A stretch of DNA of 64,000 nt from Reyranella sp. (GTDB taxonomy: Bacteria; Pseudomonadota; Alphaproteobacteria; Reyranellales; Reyranellaceae), in NCBI RefSeq assembly GCF_017305915.1, contig NZ_JAFKJN010000022.1:62001-126000 (forward strand), written 5' to 3'. Every line of letters starts with the position of its first letter. Position 1 is the first letter of the stretch. Below are positions 30,981-38,632 of this stretch, piece by piece. A program made the position numbers and the translations under genes. The notes below the pieces were generated by a model, which was given only the letters and a program-made list of their open reading frames with translations, ran no database searches and was not told the origin of the DNA.

Positions 30981-32167
30981 CGGGTGATCACCTTGCCGGC
31001 CAGCAGCTCCTCGTGCGTCGGCACCCAGATCGATTCGGCCGGCGTCTCGATCACCTTGCGCGCGAACTCGGGCGTGAGCCGCGCGCTGTAGACCATGAAG
31101 TTGCGGATGCCGCGATTGGCGTCGTGCATGTCGCCCTCTCCCATGCCGGGAAAGCTGGCGGCATGGAAGCCGAGCCGACCGCTTGGCGATACGGTCCGCT
31201 CGACGCCGCCCAGGAAAGCGATGGTGCAGGCCGAGGCGCAGCCGGTCTCGACTCGCGTCGCAAGTTTGCGCTCGCGGAACATCTGGAACAGCGCGAAGCC
31301 CACCGAGGCGCGGCCGCCCGGTCCTTCGAGCACGACCTCGCGCACGCCGTTGTTCTCGGCCAGCGCGCGGCGCACCACCTCCTCGCTGTGCGTGCCGTAG
31401 GCGCCGGCGACGTAGAGCATGCGGCTGTCCGGGCTCACGTTGGCCTCGAGATCGCCCAGCGCGGTGTCGCCGGCGCGGATCGCCCACAGCTCGCTGAGCG
31501 CCGGCACGGCGCGGTCACGCACGGTGATGCCGACCAGCCCGACGGTCGCCAGCGCGACCGCCGCCGAGAGCGCGAATACCCAGGGGCTCGACCGCCGCGA
31601 CGCCTGTAAGATCAGCAGGATCTGCCAGAACGCGAACAGCGTGCCGACGACGCACAGGATGGCCGGCAGGAAGATGTGCGCCAGCGTGAGCTGGCCGCCG
31701 CTGAACACGGCGAGCGAGACGCTGCCCAGCCCGGTCAGCAGCGCCAGCGACGCCCAGACGCCGCGATAGTAGAGCGACTGGCTGAAGCCGGCGGTGCCGT
31801 CGCGCCACAGCGGCACGCCGGCGGGCCGCACGCGCATGGCGCCGCCGACATAGCCGAGCACCGCCGCCTGGGCCTCGTCCATGGCGCCGGGCGCCAACCT
31901 GATCTCGCTCGCGTGCAGCGCCCGTGCCGCCGCCTCGGCGAAGCCCTGCAGGAGCTGGGCATGCGCGAGGTCGGGCGCGCGCAAATGAAGCAGGTCGAGA
32001 TGGCGCTCGCCCTGCAGCAAGTCGAGCACGGCGATCGGACCGGCCGGCCCGTCGATCACGAAGGTGGCGTGGTGCTCGTCGGTGCCCGACGGCACGACGC
32101 CGGGCACCAATGTGGCAAGAGCGCCCGAATCTTCCTCAGTGGCGCGGCGGATGTGGGGTGTTCCCAT
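30977..32167 (-). CDS. Membrane fusion protein: GNAT-like domain + transmembrane spans + ClpP/COG3904-like domain
   Basis: This 396-aa protein has three parts. Residues ~1-130 look like a divergent GNAT acetyltransferase (HIRRATEEDSGALATLV, then GPIAVLDLLQ, LDLLHLRAPDLAHAQLLQGFAEAAARAL). Residues ~140-225 hold three or four hydrophobic spans. Residues ~245-390 resemble ClpP-fold periplasmic proteins: VREVVLEGPGGRASVGFALFQMF, then CASACTIAFLGG with candidate nucleophile Ser312, and GRLGFHAASF with His335. The Ser-His spacing is near that of ClpP (about 25). The GNAT acetyl-CoA loop is weak. Its stop overlaps the acyl-CoA ligase start. The function is unknown; a membrane-anchored serine protease or a dead scaffold are both possible. 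Confidence 0.75.
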   Translation of the reverse strand: MGTPHIRRATEEDSGALATLVPGVVPSGTDEHHATFVIDGPAGPIAVLDLLQGERHLDLLHLRAPDLAHAQLLQGFAEAAARALHASEIRLAPGAMDEAQAAVLGYVGGAMRVRPAGVPLWRDGTAGFSQSLYYRGVWASLALLTGLGSVSLAVFSGGQLTLAHIFLPAILCVVGTLFAFWQILLILQASRRSSPWVFALSAAVALATVGLVGITVRDRAVPALSELWAIRAGDTALGDLEANVSPDSRMLYVAGAYGTHSEEVVRRALAENNGVREVVLEGPGGRASVGFALFQMFRERKLATRVETGCASACTIAFLGGVERTVSPSGRLGFHAASFPGMGEGDMHDANRGIRNFMVYSARLTPEFARKVIETPAESIWVPTHEELLAGKVITR

Positions 32168-32212
32168 GGGCGGTTGGCCTATATGCTGCGGCACTTCTCG
32201 CGGAGCGTCCAT

Positions 32213-34321
32213 ATGTCCCCCGACGATCATGCCTATGCGCCCCTGAAAGTGGGGCGCAGTGCCGAGGAAGGCATCAAGACCATGCCGTCGGTCTGCCCGC
32301 ACGACTGCACCAGCACCTGCGCGCTGGAGGTCGAGCGGCTCGCGCCCGACCGGATCGGCCGGGTCCGCGGCTCGATGCGCAACGACTACACCGCCGGCGT
32401 GATCTGCGAGAAGGTCGCCCGCTACGCCGAACGCATCCACCATCCCGACCGGCTGACGAAGCCGCTGCGCCGGGTCGGGCCGAAGGGCAGCAAGCAGTTC
32501 GCCGAGATCTCGTGGGCCGACGCGCTCGACATCGTTGCCGAGCAGTTCATCGCCAAGGCGCGCCAGCACGGCAGCGAGACGATCTGGCCGTACTACTATG
32601 CCGGCACGATGGGCCTGGTGCAGCGCGACGGCATCAATCGGCTGCGCCATGCGATGAAGTACTCGCGCTGGTTCTCGACCATCTGCGTGACCCTGGCGGA
32701 TACCGGCTGGATCGCCGGCACCGGCGTGAAGCGCGGCGCCGACGTGCGCGAGGTCGACGAGCATTCGGACCTGGTCGTGATCTGGGGCGGCAACCCCGTG
32801 AACACCCAGGTCAACGTCATGACCCACGCCATGAAGGCCAAGAAGCGTGGGGCGAAGATCGTCGTGGTCGATCCCTATCGCACCGGCACGGCCGAGCAGG
32901 CCGACATGCATCTGGCGGTGCGTCCCGGCACCGACGGTGCGCTGGCGGTCGGCGTCATGCATGTCCTCATCAAGGAGGGCTATGCCGACTGGGACTACAT
33001 GCGGAAGTACACCGACGCGCCGGACGAGCTGGCCGCGCACGTCGCCAGCCGCACGCCGGAGTGGGCGTCGAAGATCACCGGCCTTTCGGTCGAGGAGATC
33101 GTCTCCTTCGCGCGGATGTACGGCCAGGCGAAGGCCGCTTTCATTCGCTGCCATCACGGCTTCAGCCGCAGCCGCAACGGCGCGCACAACATGCATGCCG
33201 TGACCTGCCTGCCGGCCGTGACCGGTGCGTGGAAGGCCAAGGGCGGCGGCGCGCTCTACGGCCACACCGGCATGTACCCGATCAGCAAGAGGCTGATCGA
33301 GGGCACCGACATGGTCGACACCTCGATCCGCGACCTCGACCAGTCGCGGCTGGGCCCGATCCTGGTCGGCGAGACCGACGCCCTGAAGAACGGCCCGCCG
33401 GTCACCGGGCTGCTGATCCAGAACACCAACCCGGCGATGGTCTGTCCCGAGCTCGAGAAGGTGCACAAAGGCTTCGCGCGCGAGGACCTGTTCACCTGCG
33501 TGCACGAGCAGTTCCTGACCGAGACGGCGGCCTATGCCGACATCGTGCTGCCGGCGACCATGTTCCTGGAGCATGACGACTTCTACACGGCGAGCGGTCA
33601 CACCTTCTTCCAGGTGACCAAGAAGGTCGTCGAGGCGCCGGGCGAATGCCGCGAGAACCACTACGTCATCTCGGAGCTGGCGAAGCGCCTCGGCGCCAAG
33701 CATCGCGGCTTCGACATGACCGCTTGGGAGATCATGGACGAGGCGCTCGAGGTCTCGAACATGTGGGACGCCGAGACCAACTGGCAGAAGGGCGGCCAGG
33801 ATTTCCATCTCGGCTTCGAGACCTCGCACTTCCTCGACGGCTTCGCCTGGCCCGACAAGAAGTTCCGTTTCAAGCCCGACTGGGCGGCCTTCGGCGTGCG
33901 CGGCAAGGAGATGCCGGCGCTGCCCGACCATTTCGACGTGATCGACAATGCGACCGACGAGAAGCCGTTCCGGCTGGTCGCGGCGCCGGCGCGCACCTTC
34001 CTCAATTCGACCTTCACCGAGACGCCGTCGTCGCAGAAGCGCGAGGTGCGGCCGACGGCGATGATGAACCCCGAGGACATGTCCGCGATGGCCATCGCCG
34101 AGGGCGATCGCGTCGAGGTCGGCAACCAGCGCGGCAAGACGATCGTTCATGCCAAGCCGAAAAAGGGCCAGCAGCGCGGCGTCGTGATCGTCGAGGGCAT
34201 CTGGCCGAATCGCAACTTCGAGACCGGCATCGGCATCAATGCCGTGACCTCGGCCGATCCCGGCTGGCCCAACGGCGGCGCCGTGTTCCACGATACCGCG
34301 GTCTGGATCAGGAAGGCCTAG
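32213..34321 (+). CDS. Mo-bisMGD oxidoreductase (DMSO-reductase superfamily), second copy
   Basis: This 702-aa molybdoenzyme has an N-terminal cluster site CPHDCTSTC with a fourth Cys in GVICEK. It continues LVVIWGGNPVNTQVNVMTHAMKAKKRGAKIVVVDPYRTGTAEQADMHLAVRPGTDGALAVGVMHVLI, the pterin-binding region, and has a C-terminal cap domain. STICVTLADTG near residue 160 may supply the Mo ligand. ATG 32213 was chosen because GGAG lies 7 nt upstream; ATG 32183 would lengthen it by ten residues. No TAT signal is seen, so it is presumably cytoplasmic. It is divergent from the GNAT-ClpP fusion gene and has no partner subunits. The substrate is not identifiable. Confidence 0.92.
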   Translation: MSPDDHAYAPLKVGRSAEEGIKTMPSVCPHDCTSTCALEVERLAPDRIGRVRGSMRNDYTAGVICEKVARYAERIHHPDRLTKPLRRVGPKGSKQFAEISWADALDIVAEQFIAKARQHGSETIWPYYYAGTMGLVQRDGINRLRHAMKYSRWFSTICVTLADTGWIAGTGVKRGADVREVDEHSDLVVIWGGNPVNTQVNVMTHAMKAKKRGAKIVVVDPYRTGTAEQADMHLAVRPGTDGALAVGVMHVLIKEGYADWDYMRKYTDAPDELAAHVASRTPEWASKITGLSVEEIVSFARMYGQAKAAFIRCHHGFSRSRNGAHNMHAVTCLPAVTGAWKAKGGGALYGHTGMYPISKRLIEGTDMVDTSIRDLDQSRLGPILVGETDALKNGPPVTGLLIQNTNPAMVCPELEKVHKGFAREDLFTCVHEQFLTETAAYADIVLPATMFLEHDDFYTASGHTFFQVTKKVVEAPGECRENHYVISELAKRLGAKHRGFDMTAWEIMDEALEVSNMWDAETNWQKGGQDFHLGFETSHFLDGFAWPDKKFRFKPDWAAFGVRGKEMPALPDHFDVIDNATDEKPFRLVAAPARTFLNSTFTETPSSQKREVRPTAMMNPEDMSAMAIAEGDRVEVGNQRGKTIVHAKPKKGQQRGVVIVEGIWPNRNFETGIGINAVTSADPGWPNGGAVFHDTAVWIRKA

Positions 34322-34562
34322 CCGCTGCGGTTTCCGCGGTTTTCGGCCGTTTTTGCCGTTTTTGACGAAAGCGAAGACGGCCTGAACGCCAAGCCTTTGA
34401 CATGGCGATACTTTTCGCCGTGGCCCGGCTCGGGGAAACGGCGATGAACGGTCGAAAACGGTTGGAGACGACCGGCGTGCCGATCGACATTCAACGGGCG
34501 GCATCTCTGCTTCCTGCGTGCGGTATCGAAGGTGCAAGCAGGATAAGCGACTCACATTTCGG

Positions 34563-34660
34563 CACCTATTATGGGCAATGGAACGCGATTCGAGGCCCGA
34601 TTTTGGCTCCTCGATTCGCGGTCCAATGCCCATAAAGAGCTTCCGAGTCGCGACTTATCC
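34563..34660 (+). repeat. Dispersed palindromic intergenic repeat, copy B
   Basis: This is the second copy of the element at 16351, in the same orientation. It has TTATGGGCA...TGCCCATAA ends, CGCGATTCGA...TCGATTCGCG inner arms and GATTTTGGC centre. The left arm GGGCAATGGAACGCGA equals the reverse complement of copy A's right arm, so the two arms are exchanged between copies. Confidence 0.85.
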
Positions 34661-34689
34661 CAAGACTTGCGCACAGCCTTCGGCCGACC

Positions 34690-34698
34690 TTTTCCACA
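34690..34698 (+). promoter_or_regulatory. DnaA-box-like 9-mer upstream of mipZ
   Basis: TTTTCCACA matches TTWTNCACA and lies 28 bp before the mipZ start. DnaA controls several division genes in Caulobacter, so a regulatory role is plausible, but single 9-mers occur by chance. Confidence 0.3.
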
Positions 34699-34726
34699 CA
34701 GATCAATGGCATTGTGCGACGACAGG

Positions 34727-35650
34727 ATGACCGACACCTTCCAACCCGCCGTCAACCCCAGCATCGTGCAGGTGCAGTCCGTGCGCGAGCCCGGTCGCGC
34801 GCATGTGCTGGTGATCGGCAACGAGAAGGGCGGTTCGGGCAAGTCGACGACGGCGCTGCACATCGCCGTGTCGCTGATGAGCGACCGCGCCAAGGTCGCG
34901 ACCATCGACCTCGATGCCCGGCAGGGCACGCTGACGCGCTACATCGAGAATCGCGCCGCCTACCTGAGGCGCAAGGGCGTCGAGCTGGCGATGCCGATGC
35001 ACGCCGCGGTGATGGCTTCCGGCGATTCGGCCGACGAGAAGGCACGCTTCGAGGCGGCGCTGGAGCCCGCGGTGCTCGGCACCGACTTCGTGGTGATCGA
35101 CACGCCGGGCAGCGACACGCATCTGTCGCGGCTGGCGCATACTTGGGCGGACACCTTGCTGACGCCGCTCAACGACAGCTTCATCGATCTCGACCTCCTG
35201 GCGCGGATCGATCCGGAAACGCTCAAGGTCGTGCGGCCGTCGGTCTATGCCGAGGCGGTGTGGAAGCAGCGGCAGATCCGCTCGATGCAGGGCGCGCGCC
35301 CCGTGGACTGGATCGTGATGCGCAACCGCCTGTCGTCGCTGGCGGCGCGCAACAAGCGCGACATGGGCACGGTGATCGCGGCGCTGGCCAAGCGCATCGG
35401 CTTCCGCGTCGCGGCGGGCCTCAGCGAGCGGGTGATCTATCGCGAGCTGTTCCTCAACGGATTGACCCTGCTCGACCTGAAGAGAGGCGGCGGCGGCATC
35501 GGTCCGTCGCTCACCATGAGCCACGTGGCCGCGCGCCAGGAGGTGCGCGACCTCGTGGCGGCGCTCAATCTGCCGCCGCCAGATGCGGCCGCGCCATCGG
35601 CCGTCCCCGAGACAGCAGCAGCCACGCCAGACCGGCCAACTGCAGGATGA
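34727..35650 (+). CDS. mipZ: MipZ-type division-plane positioning ATPase
   Basis: This 307-aa ParA/MinD-family ATPase forms polar gradients by interacting with ParB and blocks FtsZ assembly away from midcell. The N-terminal AHVLVIGNEKGGSGKSTTALHIA holds the deviant Walker A (KGGSGKST). TIDLDARQGTLTRYIENR is switch-I-like, FVVIDTPGSDTHLSRLAH is Walker B/switch II, and WIVMRNRLS is the base-binding region. A Pro/Ala-rich tail ends the protein. ATG 34727 follows AGG and fits the family; an upstream in-frame ATG would add seven residues. It overlaps the convergent MFS gene by 86 nt. It stands alone, without parAB nearby, as is usual for mipZ. Confidence 0.93.
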   Translation: MTDTFQPAVNPSIVQVQSVREPGRAHVLVIGNEKGGSGKSTTALHIAVSLMSDRAKVATIDLDARQGTLTRYIENRAAYLRRKGVELAMPMHAAVMASGDSADEKARFEAALEPAVLGTDFVVIDTPGSDTHLSRLAHTWADTLLTPLNDSFIDLDLLARIDPETLKVVRPSVYAEAVWKQRQIRSMQGARPVDWIVMRNRLSSLAARNKRDMGTVIAALAKRIGFRVAAGLSERVIYRELFLNGLTLLDLKRGGGGIGPSLTMSHVAARQEVRDLVAALNLPPPDAAAPSAVPETAAATPDRPTAG

Positions 35651-36806
35651 ACAGGGCGCCGAACGCCCAGCTATAGCCGTCGGGCGAATAGCCGGCAGCG
35701 GTGCGCGGCCACAGGTCGACGACTTTGCCCATCGCCCATTGGCCGGCGAAGATCACCAGGAAGACCACGAGGTTGCTGCTGGTGCTGACCCGGCCGGCAT
35801 AGTCGGGCGGGAACGACGCCACCATCACCGGCATGTACTGGATCGGGCAGGCGCCCAGGAAGCCGAACAGGATCCACGGCAGCACCGGATGCGCCGCCGC
35901 ACCGAAGGCGATCCAGCCGCAGACCAGCGCGAACAGGAAGCTGGTGACGCCGGCCGAGGCGAAGTCGCTGACGCCGATGCGCCGGCAGGCGGTGGCGATG
36001 ATGCCGCTCGAGGCGAAGCCCAGCGCCGTCGCGGCGGTGGCGTAGAGCTGGATGTCGGCGCGCAGCTCCTTGTCGGCGACGCCGCCGACGTCGCGCAGCC
36101 ACGGCCCGATCCACAGGCTGATGCAGCCGATGAAGGCGAGCTGCTGCACCGCGAGCAGGGGCTGGATGCGCCAGTAGAAGCCGTCGGTCAGCACGATGCC
36201 GGTGACCCGGAACTGTTCGCGCAAGGTCCCGGGCCGCGCGCTCGGGGGCTTGTCCGGCACGACGGCGAACAGGATCGCCGCGGTGGCGAGGCAGATGCCG
36301 GCCAGCCAGAAGAACAGGCCCTGCCAGCTCACGATCGACAGCGACCACTGGATTGGCAGCGTCGCCGCCATCGAGCCGGCGCCGCCCGCCATCATGTGGA
36401 AGCCGGTGACGATCCCCCATTGGCGCGGCGGATACCACAGGGTGAAGACCTTGATCGCCGCCATCAGCCCGCCGGCGAAACCGATGCCGATCAGGATGCG
36501 CGCCACGATCAGCTCGCCGAACGACGTGCAGAAGCCGAACAGCGCCGCGCCCAGCGCCGCGATCGCGATCAGCGCGGTCTGGACGCGGCGTGGTCCGTAG
36601 CGATCGAGCGCCACGCCGAGCACCGGCTGGATCAGCGCGAAGAACAGGAAGAAGGCCGAGGTCAGCAAGCCGAGATCGGCCGCGGTGATGCCGATGTCGC
36701 GCTCGAGATGGGGGAAGATGACCGCGTTGACGCCGCGGAAGATGTACGAAAGGAAGTAAGCGAACGCGAACGGCAGGAAGACCCGCAGCAGGAGCATCGT
36801 TCGCAT
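35565..36806 (-). CDS. MFS transporter
   Basis: This ~413-aa major-facilitator protein has about 12 spans: FAYFLSYIFRGVNAVIFPHLERDIGITAADLGLLTSAFFLFFALIQPVLGVALDRYGPRRVQ (helices 1-2 with motif A-like DRYGPRR), GELIVARILIGIGFAGGLMAAIKVF, and later LFALVCGWIAFGAAAHPVLPWILFGFLGACPIQYMPVMVASFPPDYAGRVS. The substrate is unknown. The start is uncertain: ATG 36806 is listed, but TTG 36815 sits 5 nt after GGGGAGG, the last arm of the adjacent REP-like element, which thus may serve as its ribosome-binding site. Its end overlaps mipZ by 86 nt on the other strand. Confidence 0.88.
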   Translation of the reverse strand: MRTMLLLRVFLPFAFAYFLSYIFRGVNAVIFPHLERDIGITAADLGLLTSAFFLFFALIQPVLGVALDRYGPRRVQTALIAIAALGAALFGFCTSFGELIVARILIGIGFAGGLMAAIKVFTLWYPPRQWGIVTGFHMMAGGAGSMAATLPIQWSLSIVSWQGLFFWLAGICLATAAILFAVVPDKPPSARPGTLREQFRVTGIVLTDGFYWRIQPLLAVQQLAFIGCISLWIGPWLRDVGGVADKELRADIQLYATAATALGFASSGIIATACRRIGVSDFASAGVTSFLFALVCGWIAFGAAAHPVLPWILFGFLGACPIQYMPVMVASFPPDYAGRVSTSSNLVVFLVIFAGQWAMGKVVDLWPRTAAGYSPDGYSWAFGALFILQLAGLAWLLLSRGRPMARPHLAAAD

Positions 36807-36820
36807 CAACGTCAACTTTT

Positions 36821-37009
36821 CCTCCCCATTCATATGGGGAGGTGCCCGCGTCTGACGCGGGGCGGAGGGGTCATTGCTGGGAGCGCGCGACAAGCGCGGA
36901 GCAACCTCCGCGCCTAGTCGCGCTCATGAGCGGCACGGAGTGCCGCGTTTCCAGCCATGACCCCTCCGTCGGCGTATGACGCCGACACCTCCCCCGATGA
37001 CGGGGGAGG
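36821..37009. repeat. REP/BIME-like element with facing half-units and structured spacer
   Basis: The left half is CCTCCCC-ATTCATAT-GGGGAGG, TG, CCCGCG...CGCGGG and CGGAGGGGTCAT (36863-36874). The right half is ATGACCCCTCCG (36957-36968), TCGGCG-TATGA-CGCCGA, CA, and CCTCCCCCG-ATGA-CGGGGGAGG. Twelve-base ends are identical to those at 19937-20074. The 82-nt spacer itself contains a GCGGCAC-GGA-GTGCCGC stem and a long GCGCGGA...TCCGCGC palindrome. Confidence 0.85.
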
Positions 37010-37039
37010 AATATCACAATCCAGGGACGGAAAAACCGC

Positions 37040-38572
37040 TCAGGCCGCCTTGCAACTCAGGATGATATGGCGCGGCGTGAAGGTCGGCAGCGGCGGCTGC
37101 GGATCGGGCATTGGCCGCGGCCACGACTTGTCGGCGAGATGCCTCTCGATCAGCGGAACGAGTTGGTTGAAGGTGATCCAGCCGCGCATGCGCGTGCCGG
37201 CGTGGCTCGCATGCACCGCATCGAGGAAGAGATCGGGATCGAGCGGCAGCTGGCCCGCGACGTCGATGAAGGCGACGTTGTTGACGCGCGCGTACTTGGC
37301 GAACAGCCGGTTCTGGAACTTGGCCAGCCGCTCGAGGTCGCGATAGCGGTAGGGATAGTTCGAGATGTTGAGCTGCTCGAGGATGTAGCGATGGCGGATC
37401 GGATCGAGCACGAGCCCGTCCTTCACCATCCAGGCGAAGGAGGAGAGCGCGAAGTCGCTGCCGATCGCGCCGAGATCGGCCCGGATGCGGTCGAGGTCGC
37501 GCTGGATCTTGTTCAGGTCGACCGGCAGGTTGGGATAGTTGAGGTCGGGATCCTGCTCGTCGAGCCCGGTCGGCCACACGACCTTGTAGTCGGGCTTGGG
37601 CCATTCCTTGCCGTCGAGGTCGGATGCCGCGAAGCCGATCGCCGCCTGCACGCGGCCGAGCAGCGCCGACCAGCGCGACGCCGCGCGCAGCCAGTCCGGC
37701 GTGAGGCTGGCGCCGGTGCCGGGCGGGCGCACCGCCGCGCCCTTGGGCACGTCCTCGACGATCGAATCGAGGCGAAACTGGTTGCCGCCCTCGTAGTAGA
37801 CGACGAGATCGGGCCGGAGCGGCAGGACCTCGCTGTGGACGATGTTGGCGATGTCGGTCGAGGCGTTGCTCTCGCGCGCCGAGTTGAGCACCTCGAAGCG
37901 CACGTCGAGCTTCTTGGCCTCAGCCCACTTGTTCAGCCAGTGGCCGACATATTCCGGGTACGACCACGGCGCGAAGTGTCCGTCGACCACGGTCGAGGAG
38001 CCGGTGAAGACGATGCGGATGGTGCGCGGGCCCCGCGGCACCTCGATCGGCGCGCCGCGCCAGCCCATCTGGTTGGTCACCAGCCGGTCGGGCAGGGTGA
38101 CGTTGGGATAGAAGCGGTAGGGCGGCGAGGCCTTTCCGTCGGCCGGATCGTAGAGATAGAGCTGGCCGGGCGCCTGCTTGAGGAACGGATGCTGGCAGGG
38201 ATCGCTGCCGGCGAACGCCGTGTTCCAGGCCTTGAAGACGTCGTTGGGCTGGAACGACGAATTGCGCGACAGCTTCTCGCGCAGGTCCATGAACAGGCTT
38301 TGCCAGCCGTCGGGCGGCGGCTGGCGGTTGGGCAGCGGCGCCGGGTCGGTGAAGAACCAGGCGCGGTCGACGCCCGGTGCGCGCGCGATCGCGTCGACCT
38401 GCCCGGGCTTCAGCACGCCCTCGTCGTGGGCGTCGGGCAGCGGGAAGGCGAGCAGCGGCTGGCCGTTCAGCACGCGCACCACCGCCTCGGCGACGGCAAC
38501 GCTCACCACGATTGACACCAGCATCAGCAGGGCGTCGCCCCACCAGGAGGAACGCCGTTTGGACCCGCCCAT
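37040..38572 (-). CDS. Membrane-anchored SGNH/GDSL hydrolase-like protein, paralogue 1
   Basis: This 510-aa protein has one N-terminal span (ALLMLVSIVVSVAVAEAVVRVL) and a periplasmic SGNH-type domain. The block I nucleophile is in RIVFTGSSTVVDGHF and the block V pair is in LDAVHASHAGTRM (DxxH). SGNH proteins of this type are esterases or acyl/acetyl-transfer partners of surface polysaccharides. It is a clear paralogue of the gene at 45004-46554, sharing PLPNRxxPP, the VTNQxGWRG motif, YPExVGHWLNxWA, LxPDLVVYYEGxNQF and VxDGLVLDPxRH. No strong ribosome-binding site precedes ATG 38572. It is divergent from a vWA-like gene. Confidence 0.8.
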   Translation of the reverse strand: MGGSKRRSSWWGDALLMLVSIVVSVAVAEAVVRVLNGQPLLAFPLPDAHDEGVLKPGQVDAIARAPGVDRAWFFTDPAPLPNRQPPPDGWQSLFMDLREKLSRNSSFQPNDVFKAWNTAFAGSDPCQHPFLKQAPGQLYLYDPADGKASPPYRFYPNVTLPDRLVTNQMGWRGAPIEVPRGPRTIRIVFTGSSTVVDGHFAPWSYPEYVGHWLNKWAEAKKLDVRFEVLNSARESNASTDIANIVHSEVLPLRPDLVVYYEGGNQFRLDSIVEDVPKGAAVRPPGTGASLTPDWLRAASRWSALLGRVQAAIGFAASDLDGKEWPKPDYKVVWPTGLDEQDPDLNYPNLPVDLNKIQRDLDRIRADLGAIGSDFALSSFAWMVKDGLVLDPIRHRYILEQLNISNYPYRYRDLERLAKFQNRLFAKYARVNNVAFIDVAGQLPLDPDLFLDAVHASHAGTRMRGWITFNQLVPLIERHLADKSWPRPMPDPQPPLPTFTPRHIILSCKAA

Positions 38573-38632
38573 GAGGCGCGCCTTATAGCGGATGAGATTG
38601 CGCGCGCAAAGAAACCGCACCATATCGGTGGC

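Larger units (their letters stand above)
34322..34726. other. 405-bp intergenic region upstream of mipZ
   Basis: It contains T-rich stretches after the oxidoreductase stop (GGTTTTCGGCCGTTTTTGCC, possible transcript end), repeat copy B (34563-34660), and TTTTCCACA (34690-34698), which fits the relaxed DnaA-box consensus TTWTNCACA. Short open frames here overlap the palindrome and look spurious. I see no gene. Confidence 0.6.

Noticed and set aside
34322-34400. Intrinsic terminator after the second bisMGD enzyme
   Set aside because: T-runs are present, but I could not draw a convincing stem directly before them.
34402-34635. 77-codon frame upstream of mipZ
   Set aside because: It ends in the palindromic repeat; the similar peptide in copy A arises from the repeat DNA itself.
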